From Photorhabdus thracensis (lineage in GTDB: Bacteria; Pseudomonadota; Gammaproteobacteria; Enterobacterales; Enterobacteriaceae), in the NCBI RefSeq assembly GCF_001010285.1, contig NZ_CP011104.1:744001-808000 (forward strand): a DNA stretch of 64,000 nucleotides, in the 5' to 3' direction. The position numbers and the translations under genes are program-made. Shown here piece after piece: positions 9,147 to 18,326 of this stretch. The number at the start of each line of letters is the position of its first letter. Position 1 is the first letter of the stretch. The notes beneath the pieces were generated by a model. The model did not search any database and had not been told where the DNA came from. It saw nothing but the letters and a program-made list of their open reading frames with translations.

Positions 9147-11575
9147 TTTGGCGCTGGTTTTGGCGCGAATGGCGCACTCCTTCTTTATTGATTGTCTGGT
9201 TATCTCTGACGCTGGCCGTGGCTTGTGTGTTGGCATTGGGCAGGATCAGTGATCGCATTGATCAAAGTGTTCATTACCAGAGCCGGGATTTTCTGGCCGG
9301 TGATTTAGTTCTGCGAGCCTCTTACCCGGTAGATGAAGGGTGGTTACAACAGGCGGGAAACCTTGGGCTAAAGTTGAGCCGCCAGCTCTCTTTCTCCACA
9401 ATGACTTATGCTGGGGATATTCCTCAACTTGCCAGTGTCAAAGCCGCGGACAGCTATTATCCATTATATGGTGAGCTGGAAACCAATCCACCGGGTTTGA
9501 AAGCAGAAAAGGGCACGGTGCTGGTAGCATCTCGTTTGCTTGAACTGTTGAAAATTAAAGTTGGCGATAATCTGGATGTGGGTGATACCACACTAAGGGT
9601 GAGTGGAGAATTAATTCAGGAACCAGACAGTGGTTTCAATCCATTCCAGATTGCACCGCGGATTTTGATCAATCTTGATGATGCGCAATCCACCGGCGCT
9701 ATTCAGCCCGGTAGCCGTTTGACGTACCGTTATATGTTTTCTGGTGATAAAGAAGCGGTTTATCAATATCAACAGCTAATTGATCCCCAACTTAAGGCTG
9801 ATCAGCGTTGGAATACCTTGAAGCAGGATAGTGGCGCGCTGGCAAAATCTATTGATAGGGCGCAGCAATTCTTGCTGTTATCGGCTTTGCTCACATTATT
9901 ACTTGCTGTCGCGGCGGTAGCCGTATCAATGACTCACTATTGCCGTAGCCGCTATGACTTGATTGCGGTGCTTAAAACACTTGGTGCGGGACGTTGGGCG
10001 TTACGTAAATGGGTGATTGGTCAATGGCTGGTGATATTGAGTGCGGCAGCGTTGGTGGGGGCGCTGCTTGGATTGATGTTTGAGTATCTGCTGGTGCAGA
10101 TTTTGGCACCTATGTTGCCGAAGACGTTACCGCAAGCAGGCTTCTGGCCGTGGATATGGGCGTTAGGGGCATTATCTGTTATCGCTTTACTGGTGGGGAT
10201 ACGTCCATATAAACAGTTAATGGCAACCCAACCATCAAGGGTGCTGCGTGATGATATTATCGCGCCCATCTGGCCGTTGCGTTATTACCTGCCGTTGGTG
10301 GCGCTGGTGGTGATTGGCGGGCTGAGTCTGCTGGCTGGAACTAAACCGATGTTATGGGCGTTACTTGCCGGCATGATGATTGTTGCGGTATCACTGGCTG
10401 TGCTCGGTTGGGGAGGATTGTGGTTATTACGTCATCTGAAATTTCGCCAGCTCAGTTTTCGTCTGGCGGTTAACCGATTACTGAGGCAGCCATTGCAGAC
10501 GGTAACTCAATTGGCGGCTTTCTCTTTATCATTTATGTTATTTGCTCTGTTGTTGGTAGTCAGGGGAGATTTGCTTGATCGCTGGCAACAACAACTGCCA
10601 GCGGACAGCCCAAACTATTTTCTGATTAATATGACTGGACAGCAAATTTCACAGGTAGAAAATTTGTTGGCTCAGTATCAGGTTAAACCGGCGGAGTTCT
10701 ATCCGGTGGTATTGGCCCGTTTGACGGAAATTAATGGGCAATCGGCGATAACATGGGCAGATGCCAGAGAACCGGACAGCAACACTGTACGACGGGAATT
10801 GAACCTGACATGGAAAGAGGAATTGCCGCCATTTAATACCCTAGTAGAGGGAAATTGGCCACCAAAAGAGGATGAAGTTTCTATTGAGAAGGGGGTTGCT
10901 GAACGTTTGGCAATCAAAATCGGCGATAAACTGACATTCAGTGGCGATACGCAGCAATTCAGCGCCACAGTAAGCAGCATCCGACAGGTAGACTGGGAAA
11001 GTTTTCGGCCAAATTTCTTCTTTATTTTCCCAAAACAGGCATTGGAAAATCAGCAACAAACCTGGTTGACCAGTTTCCATTATCAAGGGGATGGCCGACT
11101 GCTAACCAGCCTTAATCGCCAGTTTCCAACGTTGAGTTTGCTTGATACTGGTGCGATGATTAAGCAAATTCAGGGTATTTTGCAGCAGGTAGGCAGGGCG
11201 TTGGAGGTCATGGTTGGGCTGGTTATGGTATGTGGCGCATTACTCCTGTTGGCACAGGTTCAGGTAGGGATGCATCAACGACAACTTGAGCTGGTGGTTT
11301 ACCGTACCTTGGGAGCCAGTAAGCCATTACTGAGCCGTACTCTCTGGAGTGAATTCGCTTTGCTTGGATTAATGGCGGGTTTTACTGCGGCATTAGGTGC
11401 TGAAGTTGCGCTTTGGTTGTTGCAGACAAAAGTGTTTGATTTTCCATGGCAACCAGAGTGGCGAATGTGGCTCTTACTGCCAGTCATCAGCAGCCTGTTA
11501 CTTTCGTCGTGTGGTAGTTGGCTGGGGATCAGGTTGTTACGGGGAACGGGATTACACCGGCGGGTTCAGGGGTAA
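9143..11575 (+). CDS. ybbP: ABC transporter permease YbbP (FtsX/MacB-like)
   Basis: An 810-aa inner-membrane permease with an N-terminal transmembrane helix, a periplasmic domain, a central group of helices (about residues 245-470) and a C-terminal FtsX-type bundle (about 690-800, with LELVVYRTLGAS, the coupling motif of FtsX permeases). Length matches E. coli YbbP (804 aa). It is coupled to ybbA. The product is probably an energised lipid or protein mover in the envelope; the substrate is unknown. Confidence 0.92.
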   Translation: MIWRWFWREWRTPSLLIVWLSLTLAVACVLALGRISDRIDQSVHYQSRDFLAGDLVLRASYPVDEGWLQQAGNLGLKLSRQLSFSTMTYAGDIPQLASVKAADSYYPLYGELETNPPGLKAEKGTVLVASRLLELLKIKVGDNLDVGDTTLRVSGELIQEPDSGFNPFQIAPRILINLDDAQSTGAIQPGSRLTYRYMFSGDKEAVYQYQQLIDPQLKADQRWNTLKQDSGALAKSIDRAQQFLLLSALLTLLLAVAAVAVSMTHYCRSRYDLIAVLKTLGAGRWALRKWVIGQWLVILSAAALVGALLGLMFEYLLVQILAPMLPKTLPQAGFWPWIWALGALSVIALLVGIRPYKQLMATQPSRVLRDDIIAPIWPLRYYLPLVALVVIGGLSLLAGTKPMLWALLAGMMIVAVSLAVLGWGGLWLLRHLKFRQLSFRLAVNRLLRQPLQTVTQLAAFSLSFMLFALLLVVRGDLLDRWQQQLPADSPNYFLINMTGQQISQVENLLAQYQVKPAEFYPVVLARLTEINGQSAITWADAREPDSNTVRRELNLTWKEELPPFNTLVEGNWPPKEDEVSIEKGVAERLAIKIGDKLTFSGDTQQFSATVSSIRQVDWESFRPNFFFIFPKQALENQQQTWLTSFHYQGDGRLLTSLNRQFPTLSLLDTGAMIKQIQGILQQVGRALEVMVGLVMVCGALLLLAQVQVGMHQRQLELVVYRTLGASKPLLSRTLWSEFALLGLMAGFTAALGAEVALWLLQTKVFDFPWQPEWRMWLLLPVISSLLLSSCGSWLGIRLLRGTGLHRRVQG

Positions 11576-11598
11576 AAAGGCGATATTTGTAACATCCG

Positions 11599-11639
11599 GG
11601 GAATGGGTAAGATCGCCGATACGGGGTGAACCCATTCCC
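11599..11639. terminator. Hairpin between convergent ybbP and the flavin monooxygenase gene
   Basis: A 10-bp perfect stem GGGAATGGGT (11599-11608) / ACCCATTCCC (11630-11639) with a 21-nt loop lies between the two convergent stop codons. No U tract follows, so termination is only probable. Confidence 0.5.
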
Positions 11640-11683
11640 AAGGAGTTGAAGCCACATTAATTTGCTGATTTGTTTATCGTTGT

Positions 11684-12742
11684 TTAAGCAAATTCGGCCC
11701 TGAGTTGTGGCAGGATTTTGGCGCCGAAAGTCGTGAGACCTTCGACATAATCAGGGAAGATCAACATAACTCCATCCAGCTCGCATTCACGCAGTAAATC
11801 TGACAATTGTCTGCGACAAGTTTCTGGGTTGCCGATAGCCGTGTGGGTCATAAAAGCATTTTGGGATCGTTCAACCATAGCATTGCTTTTTTCACCAACA
11901 TCGACGCCGAAACTATGCATCATGCTTTTAACTGCGCCGATATCCAGGCCATCACGATAGAACTGAGCCAGAGTTTCAGCTTCTTCATCTGTTTCGGCGC
12001 AGATAATCGTACACATACAAAAGGTCTTGGTGGTTGAACCGTATTCTGCCGCAATACGTTTGGCCATTAGGCTTATTTGCTGTGTCTCTTCTTCATCCTT
12101 ACCACCAATGAAACACACATCAGTATTACGTACACTAAAGCGTAGCCCACATTCTGATTGACCGGCACAGACCAAATAAGGACGTGGAACGGAAACAGGT
12201 TTGGGTTCAGAAACACAATTCTTCAAGTTAAAGAACTCTCCCTGATGATCAACCTGCTTCTCGCACCAAAGCCGTTTGATTAATTGGGTCCATTCTTCAG
12301 TCATTGCATAACGCTGATCGTGATCTAAATCACTATTCCATTCTCCCATTTGTTCAAATTCGTCTTTGAATGAACCGGAGACAATATTCAACCCGGCGCG
12401 TCCATGACTAATCTGATCCAATGTGGCAATCATCTTGGCTGTCACAGCAGGATTATGCAGCCCGGCATGCATGGTCGCGATAAGTTTGGCGTGATGAGTC
12501 ACTTCGGCAATGCCGGCCATCATCGTGACGGATTCCAGCGAACAACCCCAATGTTCGGTCTCACCGCCGAAGCCACGCCATTTGCTCATGGACATAATGA
12601 AGTCCAGGCCGATTTGATCAGCCAGAATAGCGGCTTCACGGTTTTGTTGATAAGAAGCATCCAGTGGTGGTGTATTTTTAGAAATAATCCACCCGCCTTT
12701 AGCTATGGGCAGGAATACACCGAATTCTTTTTTTGCCATCAT
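11684..12742 (-). CDS. LLM-class flavin-dependent monooxygenase, RutA-like
   Basis: A bacterial luciferase-like (LLM) flavin monooxygenase, about 352 aa. It resembles RutA pyrimidine monooxygenase in order and wording of conserved blocks: FGVFLPIAKGGWIIS, RGFGGETEHW, HGRAGLNIVSG, DQRYAMTEEW, FNLKNC and YLVCAGQSECGLRFS. RutA opens the uracil ring with FMNH2 and O2. No other rut genes are near, so the substrate is open. The ATG pair at 12742/12739 follows GAAGGA and is preferred over an in-frame ATG at 12787. It is last in a minus-strand run with an MFS carrier and a Tsx-like channel. Confidence 0.82.
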   Translation of the reverse strand: MMAKKEFGVFLPIAKGGWIISKNTPPLDASYQQNREAAILADQIGLDFIMSMSKWRGFGGETEHWGCSLESVTMMAGIAEVTHHAKLIATMHAGLHNPAVTAKMIATLDQISHGRAGLNIVSGSFKDEFEQMGEWNSDLDHDQRYAMTEEWTQLIKRLWCEKQVDHQGEFFNLKNCVSEPKPVSVPRPYLVCAGQSECGLRFSVRNTDVCFIGGKDEEETQQISLMAKRIAAEYGSTTKTFCMCTIICAETDEEAETLAQFYRDGLDIGAVKSMMHSFGVDVGEKSNAMVERSQNAFMTHTAIGNPETCRRQLSDLLRECELDGVMLIFPDYVEGLTTFGAKILPQLRAEFA

Positions 12743-12800
12743 TGATTCCTTCTTTTTATGTTGTAAGGAATACCTTTTCAGGTCCATTTTGTTTTTAAAT

Positions 12801-14075
12801 TCAGTTAAGCAAGGTACTGTTATCAGGGTGTTTCTTCACTATTTGTGAAGGTGGTTGCATCGTGAATGTGATAATCAGAATGGTAAACACGGGTATGGCA
12901 ATAATGAAGAATGCAGGGGTAAAACTACCTGAATAATCTTTAATCGCTCCTACCAGGAAAGGAGCGAAACACGCGATAGTGGAGATCAGGTTCACCACCG
13001 AGAACAATTCCAGGTAAGGCTTACGCCCAAAGTAATTGAACAGTAATAGGCTGGATGCCAGAAAGGTCATGCCATAACCGATGCCAATACATAAAGTAAA
13101 CAGGATTAAAAATGTCCATGAAGAGGCAGCACTGAGTGCGATAAGACCACAGATAATTATCGACAGACTGCCGATAAGAAGTTTTTTGGGATCGAGCCAT
13201 TCACCAACAGCTCCTCCGGCAAATCTTGAAAATGCATTGATAAAAGCCAGAATACTGAGTGACGAAGCGGCAACAGACTCACTGAATCCGTTTTCGGTGA
13301 TATGGGCCACAGCAAAACTGTTAACAGTTATTCCGCACAATAAGAAAGAGGTATAAGCGGCCGCAATGGCATAGAATTGCCAGGTTTGCAGTGCTTGCCG
13401 GGCATTCCAGATTTCCTTGGTGCGATAGATACTGGAAGGGGGTTGATCTTGTTGATTTTTACTGACTTGTTCAGCATGGGCGCTTTCCTTTTTGCCTTCG
13501 CGCATCACTAAAATAGTCAACAGGCTAAACAGGGTCAGTAATATCCCGGAAATCGCCCAGTGCATACGCCAGCTTCCCCAGAATGCTGTTGCCAGGAAAT
13601 AGATCCATGGACCAAGCACTCCACCTAATCCACCAATGGTGAAATAAATACCAAAGGCCAGCGACTGTTTTTCAAAAAGCCGGCTAATGACATAGGTTCC
13701 GGGAACGGTAGCCATAAGGCTAAAACCGATCCCCAGCAATGTTGTGCCGGTGAAATAGGCAGTAATACTGTGGGTGTTGTAGAGGATGTAAAAACCGGTG
13801 ATGAAGATTAGCGTACCGATCAGCAAAGTGGCCCGGACACTCGTATGACGAATAAGCATCGCCGGAAGGTAACTGGATAGCCCACATGACAGGCCAAGTA
13901 AAGTGAATCCCAAACCTGCATCAGTCCAACTCCAGCGTAATTCCTTGATCATGCTGGGTAACACAACGCCCAATGAGGTAAATGTCGTTGCGGTGACCAG
14001 AAAATAAACCAGACCCAAAAGTATCAGCAGAAGCCACTGATAAGTACGTCCGAACCTGTCGTGTTGAATGGGCAT
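12801..14075 (-). CDS. MFS transporter, oxalate/formate-antiporter-like
   Basis: About 424 aa with twelve hydrophobic segments and MFS loops, in the style of the OFA/MCT-like subgroup (SLGVVLPSMIKELRWSWTDAGLGFTLLGLSCG at the N-terminus). The ATG at 14075 is preceded by TATGGAGTCAAG, a good ribosome-binding site, and is chosen over the in-frame ATG at 14105. It lies between a Tsx-like outer-membrane channel and a RutA-like monooxygenase with gaps under 60 bp, so it probably imports the compound the monooxygenase attacks. The substrate cannot be read from sequence. Confidence 0.8.
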   Translation of the reverse strand: MPIQHDRFGRTYQWLLLILLGLVYFLVTATTFTSLGVVLPSMIKELRWSWTDAGLGFTLLGLSCGLSSYLPAMLIRHTSVRATLLIGTLIFITGFYILYNTHSITAYFTGTTLLGIGFSLMATVPGTYVISRLFEKQSLAFGIYFTIGGLGGVLGPWIYFLATAFWGSWRMHWAISGILLTLFSLLTILVMREGKKESAHAEQVSKNQQDQPPSSIYRTKEIWNARQALQTWQFYAIAAAYTSFLLCGITVNSFAVAHITENGFSESVAASSLSILAFINAFSRFAGGAVGEWLDPKKLLIGSLSIIICGLIALSAASSWTFLILFTLCIGIGYGMTFLASSLLLFNYFGRKPYLELFSVVNLISTIACFAPFLVGAIKDYSGSFTPAFFIIAIPVFTILIITFTMQPPSQIVKKHPDNSTLLN

Positions 14076-14130
14076 CTTGACTCCATAATGGATAAAGGTC
14101 ATCAAAAATTTCTGATATTTTATTTCGGTA

Positions 14131-14919
14131 TCAGAAAAAACTATATCGAATAAAGATCCCGTAGCTAAATTGATCCGTTCGATAATAAGGGGTATCTTTT
14201 ATTTTGTATTTATTTTTTATTGGGTTCAGGACAATGCCAGTCCATAAGTGACCTGGTTGATTACCTAGGAATTTTCCTAAATCATAGTGCAACTCGGGTT
14301 TGAAATCGATAGTTTCGGGTTGTCCATGTAAGCCTAATGTATAATCAAAAGTTCCGACAACCCGGAAATCACCTAAACGATTATTGAAGGGAATTCCATA
14401 GTCAATATGAATTCGCTGATCATTCCAGCTCCCTTTGGCGTTATTCTCAAAATAAAAAATTGTACGTAACCAGCTAATCCAGTCTGCTTGCCAGTCAATG
14501 CTGATACCTGGGAAGTAGTCGTAATTCATACTTTTGGTTTTAGCAACCCATTGAGCGAACAGAATATCTTTTAACGGCCCAAAAGAAATGTCATGATCAG
14601 TTACTTTACTAAAGCTTATTCTTGGCACAAGTTTATAATAGTAGGTGCTTTTATCACCGGTATAATCACTTTGCAGTGAATTCTGCCAAATACTATAGAC
14701 GTACATATCTCCGACACTGTAGTCACCGAAAGCCTCTAAAATGGGTGAGATCGTTTTTCTGGGATCGACCCGGTTTTCAAATTGCATATAAAGGCTGGTA
14801 TCAACAGATTGAAAATTAACAAAATCACTTGCCTGAGCTTGATTGATTACCGGTAGTAATAACAATATTGAAGATAATTCTCTCTGTTTTAATCTGGTGC
14901 TGATCCAATACCAAGCCAT
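14131..14919 (-). CDS. Tsx-like nucleoside-specific outer-membrane channel protein
   Basis: About 262 aa. A signal peptide (LSSILLLLPVINQAQA) precedes a mature beta-barrel with alternating aromatic strands and the C-terminal aromatic residue FIRYSFF typical of outer-membrane proteins. Blocks such as QSVDTSLYMQFENRVDPR, GDMYVYSIWQ and LHYDLGKFLG resemble the Tsx/OmpK channel family. The frame is open to an ATG at 15036, but that would place 39 extra residues before the signal sequence; neither start has a strong ribosome-binding site. It leads the operon with the MFS carrier and RutA-like enzyme. Confidence 0.72.
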   Translation of the reverse strand: MAWYWISTRLKQRELSSILLLLPVINQAQASDFVNFQSVDTSLYMQFENRVDPRKTISPILEAFGDYSVGDMYVYSIWQNSLQSDYTGDKSTYYYKLVPRISFSKVTDHDISFGPLKDILFAQWVAKTKSMNYDYFPGISIDWQADWISWLRTIFYFENNAKGSWNDQRIHIDYGIPFNNRLGDFRVVGTFDYTLGLHGQPETIDFKPELHYDLGKFLGNQPGHLWTGIVLNPIKNKYKIKDTPYYRTDQFSYGIFIRYSFF

Positions 14920-15274
14920 TGCCAGATAAGCGGCACAAGAAAATGGAGAAGAGAGCCCTAAAGTGAAAAAAAACGGTGGGCAGCTTTTAGGATGGTGGGC
15001 TTTCCCGGTAAGTAACACGAGGGTTCCCCTTTTCATACGTTATCGGACTAATAATAGCGATAGCATTGATCTAATGAGTCGGTTTTGTCAAAGGAAGATT
15101 TGATTTTATTGATGAATGGTGAACTGTGTAGAAAGATAAGATTATTCTAACTTTAGTTATTTTTTTAGTATCGCTAATATATTGATTATTTAGTTAGCGA
15201 TGTTTTTTGTTTAACTTTATGTTCCAGATCGTAAAGAATATTGTTAATTTATTGTTGTGTGGAAATATTTGTAC

Positions 15275-15298
15275 AATTGTGACTTAGGTCACTGAATT
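15275..15298. promoter_or_regulatory. Predicted CRP-binding site
   Basis: AATTGTGACTTAGG followed by TCACTGAATT contains TGTGA-N6-TCAC in a near-palindromic setting, matching the CRP consensus well. It lies between divergent genes, about 240 bp upstream of the longest tsx-like frame. E. coli tsx is under CRP control, so regulation of the tsx-like operon is plausible. Inference from sequence only. Confidence 0.5.
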
Positions 15299-15383
15299 TT
15301 ATGATTTTATTTATAATGATAAATAGTCATAGAAATGATAACAATGAATTAATACTTTCTATATCATAGTGGAATTAAGGCTA

Positions 15384-15484
15384 AATAAGATTCCAAAATA
15401 GCGCTACATCTTATACTACTCATAATTCTATATATAACAATGGGTTGAAGAAGGCCATGTGTAGCAAAATTATGAAATGTTATT
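15384..15484 (+). mobile_element. 101-bp MITE, copy 1
   Basis: A non-coding 101-bp unit flanked by TA on both sides (15382-15383, 15485-15486). Its ends are imperfect inverted repeats: AATAAGATTCCAAAATAGCG at the left against AATAACATTTCATAATTTTG reading in from the right, both continuing into CTACA. A second copy, inverted and differing at about two positions, is at 24065-24165. The ends match those of the IS630-family element at 50384-52786, so it is probably mobilised by that transposase. Confidence 0.85.
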
Positions 15485-15855
15485 TAGTAGTGAATTATAA
15501 TTTAAATATTTTGAATTGCTATGTGAAATATTTTATAAGATGTAGTCTGTTATTGTTTGCGAAATATTTATATATTTTAGAGTTATCATTAATTTAAATT
15601 ACAAATCTTATTTTATATTTAGTTGTTTATTTAACAATAAAATCGCATAAATTTAATATAATTAAAAATCACTATATTAAGTAAGTAATTAAATTTTTTA
15701 TTTGTGAGATTTTATATATTAAAATCATAAATATATAAAAACTTGATAAAATAAGTCGTGAAAATACCATTAATAACTCTTTACCAGAAATATATTTCAA
15801 GATAACATAAAGGTTATTATTCAATGGTTTTTTTACTTAATATAATGGGGTGATT

Positions 15856-16479
15856 ATGTATACTGGAATTGTACAAGGAAAAGAAACAGTATTATCTCTT
15901 GATAAAAAAAATGGATTTAGTACATTAACGGTAAGTAATATTAACCACTTCTTTGATGATGTTTCTGTGGGGGCGAGTGTTGCTATTAATGGCACGTGCT
16001 TGACCGTGACACAATTTAAAAATGATATTGTTTCTTTTGATATTTCAGATTTTACTGCTGATGTGACCACATTAAAGCTTTTAGGTGTGGGAGATAAAGT
16101 TAATATTGAAAGATCACATCAAATGTATAAAGAAAATGGCGGGCATAGTCTGTATGGGCATATTGAAGGCGTAGCAAAAGTCGTTGATTTTATCGAAACG
16201 GGTGAAACTTATCGATTAATTATTAGCATTCCTGAAGATAATATCAAATATTTTTTCCATAAAGGTTTTATCGGTCTTCATGGTTGTAGTTTAACAATAA
16301 ATGGCATAAATGAAGAAAATAAAACCATAGAATTGAATTTAATTCCAGAAACATTAAGGGCGACTAATCTTAGTGATATTAAAATTGGCGATTTACTGAA
16401 TTATGAAATAGATCAAACAACGAGAACTATTGTAGATACGGTAGCCAGAGCGATTAATGCTAATAAATTAACACAATAA
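15856..16479 (+). CDS. Riboflavin synthase alpha-chain-like protein (RibE paralogue / lumazine-protein-like)
   Basis: A 207-aa two-lobed riboflavin-synthase-fold protein. The start MYTGIVQG at 15856 aligns with MFTGIVQG of RibE. Lobe 1 keeps NGTCLTVTQ (active-site Cys) and GGHSLYGHI, but the usual MKETLxxT stretch is replaced by ISDFTADVTTLKLL. Lobe 2 keeps YKGFIG-like HKGFIGLHGCSLTING, NLIPETLRATNL and IDQTTRTIVDTVARAI. The family makes riboflavin by dismutating two lumazine molecules; related non-catalytic members are the fluorescent lumazine proteins of luminous bacteria. It stands alone, AT-rich, outside any visible rib operon, so enzyme or binding protein are both possible. Confidence 0.78.
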   Translation: MYTGIVQGKETVLSLDKKNGFSTLTVSNINHFFDDVSVGASVAINGTCLTVTQFKNDIVSFDISDFTADVTTLKLLGVGDKVNIERSHQMYKENGGHSLYGHIEGVAKVVDFIETGETYRLIISIPEDNIKYFFHKGFIGLHGCSLTINGINEENKTIELNLIPETLRATNLSDIKIGDLLNYEIDQTTRTIVDTVARAINANKLTQ

Positions 16480-16513
16480 TTAAAGGAATATAAAAGAATT
16501 CGGAACGAGTGGG

Positions 16514-16553
16514 AATGTGGAGCGGTAAATTATTTTATTTCCGCTTCCACATT
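16514..16553. terminator. Bidirectional terminator between ribE-like gene and purK
   Basis: AATGTGGAGCGG (16514-16525) pairs with CCGCTTCCACATT (16541-16553) with one bulged base and an AT-rich loop. It sits between the convergent stop codons of the ribE-like gene and purK. Confidence 0.65.
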
Positions 16554-16582
16554 TAATTCCGGGCTATTAGATGATAAAACAG

Positions 16583-17650
16583 CTAATTTAATTTTTCCTG
16601 CACCCACTCCAGACCACTCTGATATTCAGGTGGTAGCATTGGAATTAGTTTTCGCAACGTATCTTTTAATTCGTTTTTATCTGAATAAGAAAGATTAAGG
16701 TGACCGACCTTACGCGCCGGACGAACTTCTTTCTCATACCAATGCAAGTGTACTAATGGCAAACTGAGCCATTGATTATTGATATCTGTGCCAATCAGAT
16801 TAACCATGACTGATGGCGCAGTAACTTCTGGGTGAGGCATAGGTAAATCCAGAATAGCGCGAAGGTGTAATTCAAATTGGCTGATGGAAGCGCCGTTCTG
16901 AGTCCAGTGACCACTGTTATGAACCCGTGGCGCCAGTTCATTAATTAGTAAGTGATCATCGACGATAAAACACTCCATTGCCATTACGCCGACATATTTC
17001 AGCTCATGCATAATGGCTGACAACATGTTCTGGGCTTGTTGTTGTAAATGGCAATTTTCCTGAGGAAAGGCAATGCTGGCCCGCAGAATGCCATCTTGAT
17101 GCAGATTGTGAGTCAATGGATAGAACACACAATCACCACTTTCATTGCGTGCACCTACCAATGACACTTCACCAGAGAAAGGAATCGCCTGTTCGGCAAT
17201 ACATTCACCATAAATATCGGTCGGTAACTCTGTTTCATCTCCGGGGCGGATGCGCCATTGTCCACGGCCATCGTAACCGCCGATACGGCGTTTAACGATG
17301 ACGAAATGACCAAGCTCTGCGAATAGTTGCGGCCATTGGCGGATATCAGACAGTAATTGCCACGGAGCAGTTGCAAGCCCAAGGCTATCTATTAATTGCT
17401 TTTGTGGCAGGCGATCTGCCAGGCGGGGAAAAATATCCCGATTAGCAAAAGCCTTATGGCGGGCGAGTTCTTGGGTAAGGGCGGTTTCCGGCCAGCGCTC
17501 AATTTCGGCGGTGATAACACTATTTTGGTAAGGAACGGCTTCGGGTTCTGCATCCAGGCCAACCGGATAAACTGTGATGCCTAAAGGCTCGCCCGCCTGA
17601 CGTAGCATCCGGCCGAGCTGACCGTTACCTAATACACAAACTGGCTTCAT
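16583..17650 (-). CDS. purK: 5-(carboxyamino)imidazole ribonucleotide synthase PurK
   Basis: A 355-aa ATP-grasp enzyme converting AIR, ATP and bicarbonate to N5-CAIR in purine synthesis. Visible blocks: [20 protein letters not shown] at the N-terminus, [44 protein letters not shown]. Length equals E. coli PurK. The start overlaps the purE stop (ATGA-type overlap at 17647-17650), so the two form the purEK operon. Confidence 0.96.
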   Translation of the reverse strand: MKPVCVLGNGQLGRMLRQAGEPLGITVYPVGLDAEPEAVPYQNSVITAEIERWPETALTQELARHKAFANRDIFPRLADRLPQKQLIDSLGLATAPWQLLSDIRQWPQLFAELGHFVIVKRRIGGYDGRGQWRIRPGDETELPTDIYGECIAEQAIPFSGEVSLVGARNESGDCVFYPLTHNLHQDGILRASIAFPQENCHLQQQAQNMLSAIMHELKYVGVMAMECFIVDDHLLINELAPRVHNSGHWTQNGASISQFELHLRAILDLPMPHPEVTAPSVMVNLIGTDINNQWLSLPLVHLHWYEKEVRPARKVGHLNLSYSDKNELKDTLRKLIPMLPPEYQSGLEWVQEKLN

Positions 17651-18177
17651 GCTTCCTCCCGTGGATCGGGATTATCGAGTACATCTTGAGTTTGTGTTTC
17701 ACGCCAACAGGTAAGGCGTTTCAGCAAATCTTTATCATGACGAGCCAGAATCTGTGTTGCCAGCAAGGCTGCGTTTGCTGCGCCTGCTTTCCCAATCGCA
17801 AGTGTACCGACGGGAATACCTTTTGGCATCTGTACGATTGAATAGAGGCTGTCTACACCATCAAGTGCCGCACTTTGTACGGGTACGCCCAGAACCGGTA
17901 CCAGCGTTTTAGCCGCCAGCATTCCGGGTAAATGGGCAGCACCTCCTGCGCCAGCGATAATGACATCAAAACCATGTTGTTCAGCTTGTTCGGCAAAACT
18001 GAACAGCTTATCTGGTGTACGGTGGGCAGAAACGATTTCAACATGGAAGGGGACATCAAGGGAGGTGAGAATATCCGCCGCGTGCTGCATAGTCGCCCAG
18101 TCGCTTTTGGACCCCATAACGATGGCAATTTTGGCGTTGTGTTGAGTTGTTCCTGCTGAATCAGGCCGGGCAGTCAT
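17647..18177 (-). CDS. purE: N5-CAIR mutase PurE
   Basis: A 176-aa class I PurE, converting N5-CAIR to CAIR. Conserved motifs: [43 protein letters not shown] and [14 protein letters not shown]. It is the first gene of purEK, with a PurR-like operator about 90 bp upstream. Confidence 0.96.
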   Translation of the reverse strand: MTARPDSAGTTQHNAKIAIVMGSKSDWATMQHAADILTSLDVPFHVEIVSAHRTPDKLFSFAEQAEQHGFDVIIAGAGGAAHLPGMLAAKTLVPVLGVPVQSAALDGVDSLYSIVQMPKGIPVGTLAIGKAGAANAALLATQILARHDKDLLKRLTCWRETQTQDVLDNPDPREEA

Positions 18178-18260
18178 AAATCAAATGCTCCTGTGTTTTA
18201 ACGTCCACCAGAACGAAAATAGCGCTTTAAGGCCGCGAATCATACCATGCTCGCAAGCTA

Positions 18261-18276
18261 AGGAAAACGATTGCGT
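18261..18276 (-). promoter_or_regulatory. PurR operator upstream of purEK
   Basis: On the minus strand the 16 bases read ACGCAATCGTTTTCCT, agreeing with the PurR box ACGCAAACGTTTTCGT at 14 of 16 positions. Its place upstream of purE fits purine repression as in E. coli. Confidence 0.75.
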
Positions 18277-18326
18277 TGCTTTATACTTTGGTTGTGCTGG
18301 TTTTGGGTGTGAGTGTTCCCTATCAA

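Larger units (their letters stand above)
14920..15855. other. AT-rich divergent intergenic region
   Basis: About 0.9 kb, very AT-rich, between the minus-strand tsx-like operon and the riboflavin-synthase-like gene. It holds a CRP-like palindrome (15275-15298) and a 101-bp MITE (15384-15484). The 5' extension of the tsx-like reading frame (to 15036) lies at its left edge. I see no further coding sequence; the stretch from 15490 to 15830 is almost pure A/T. Confidence 0.6.
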
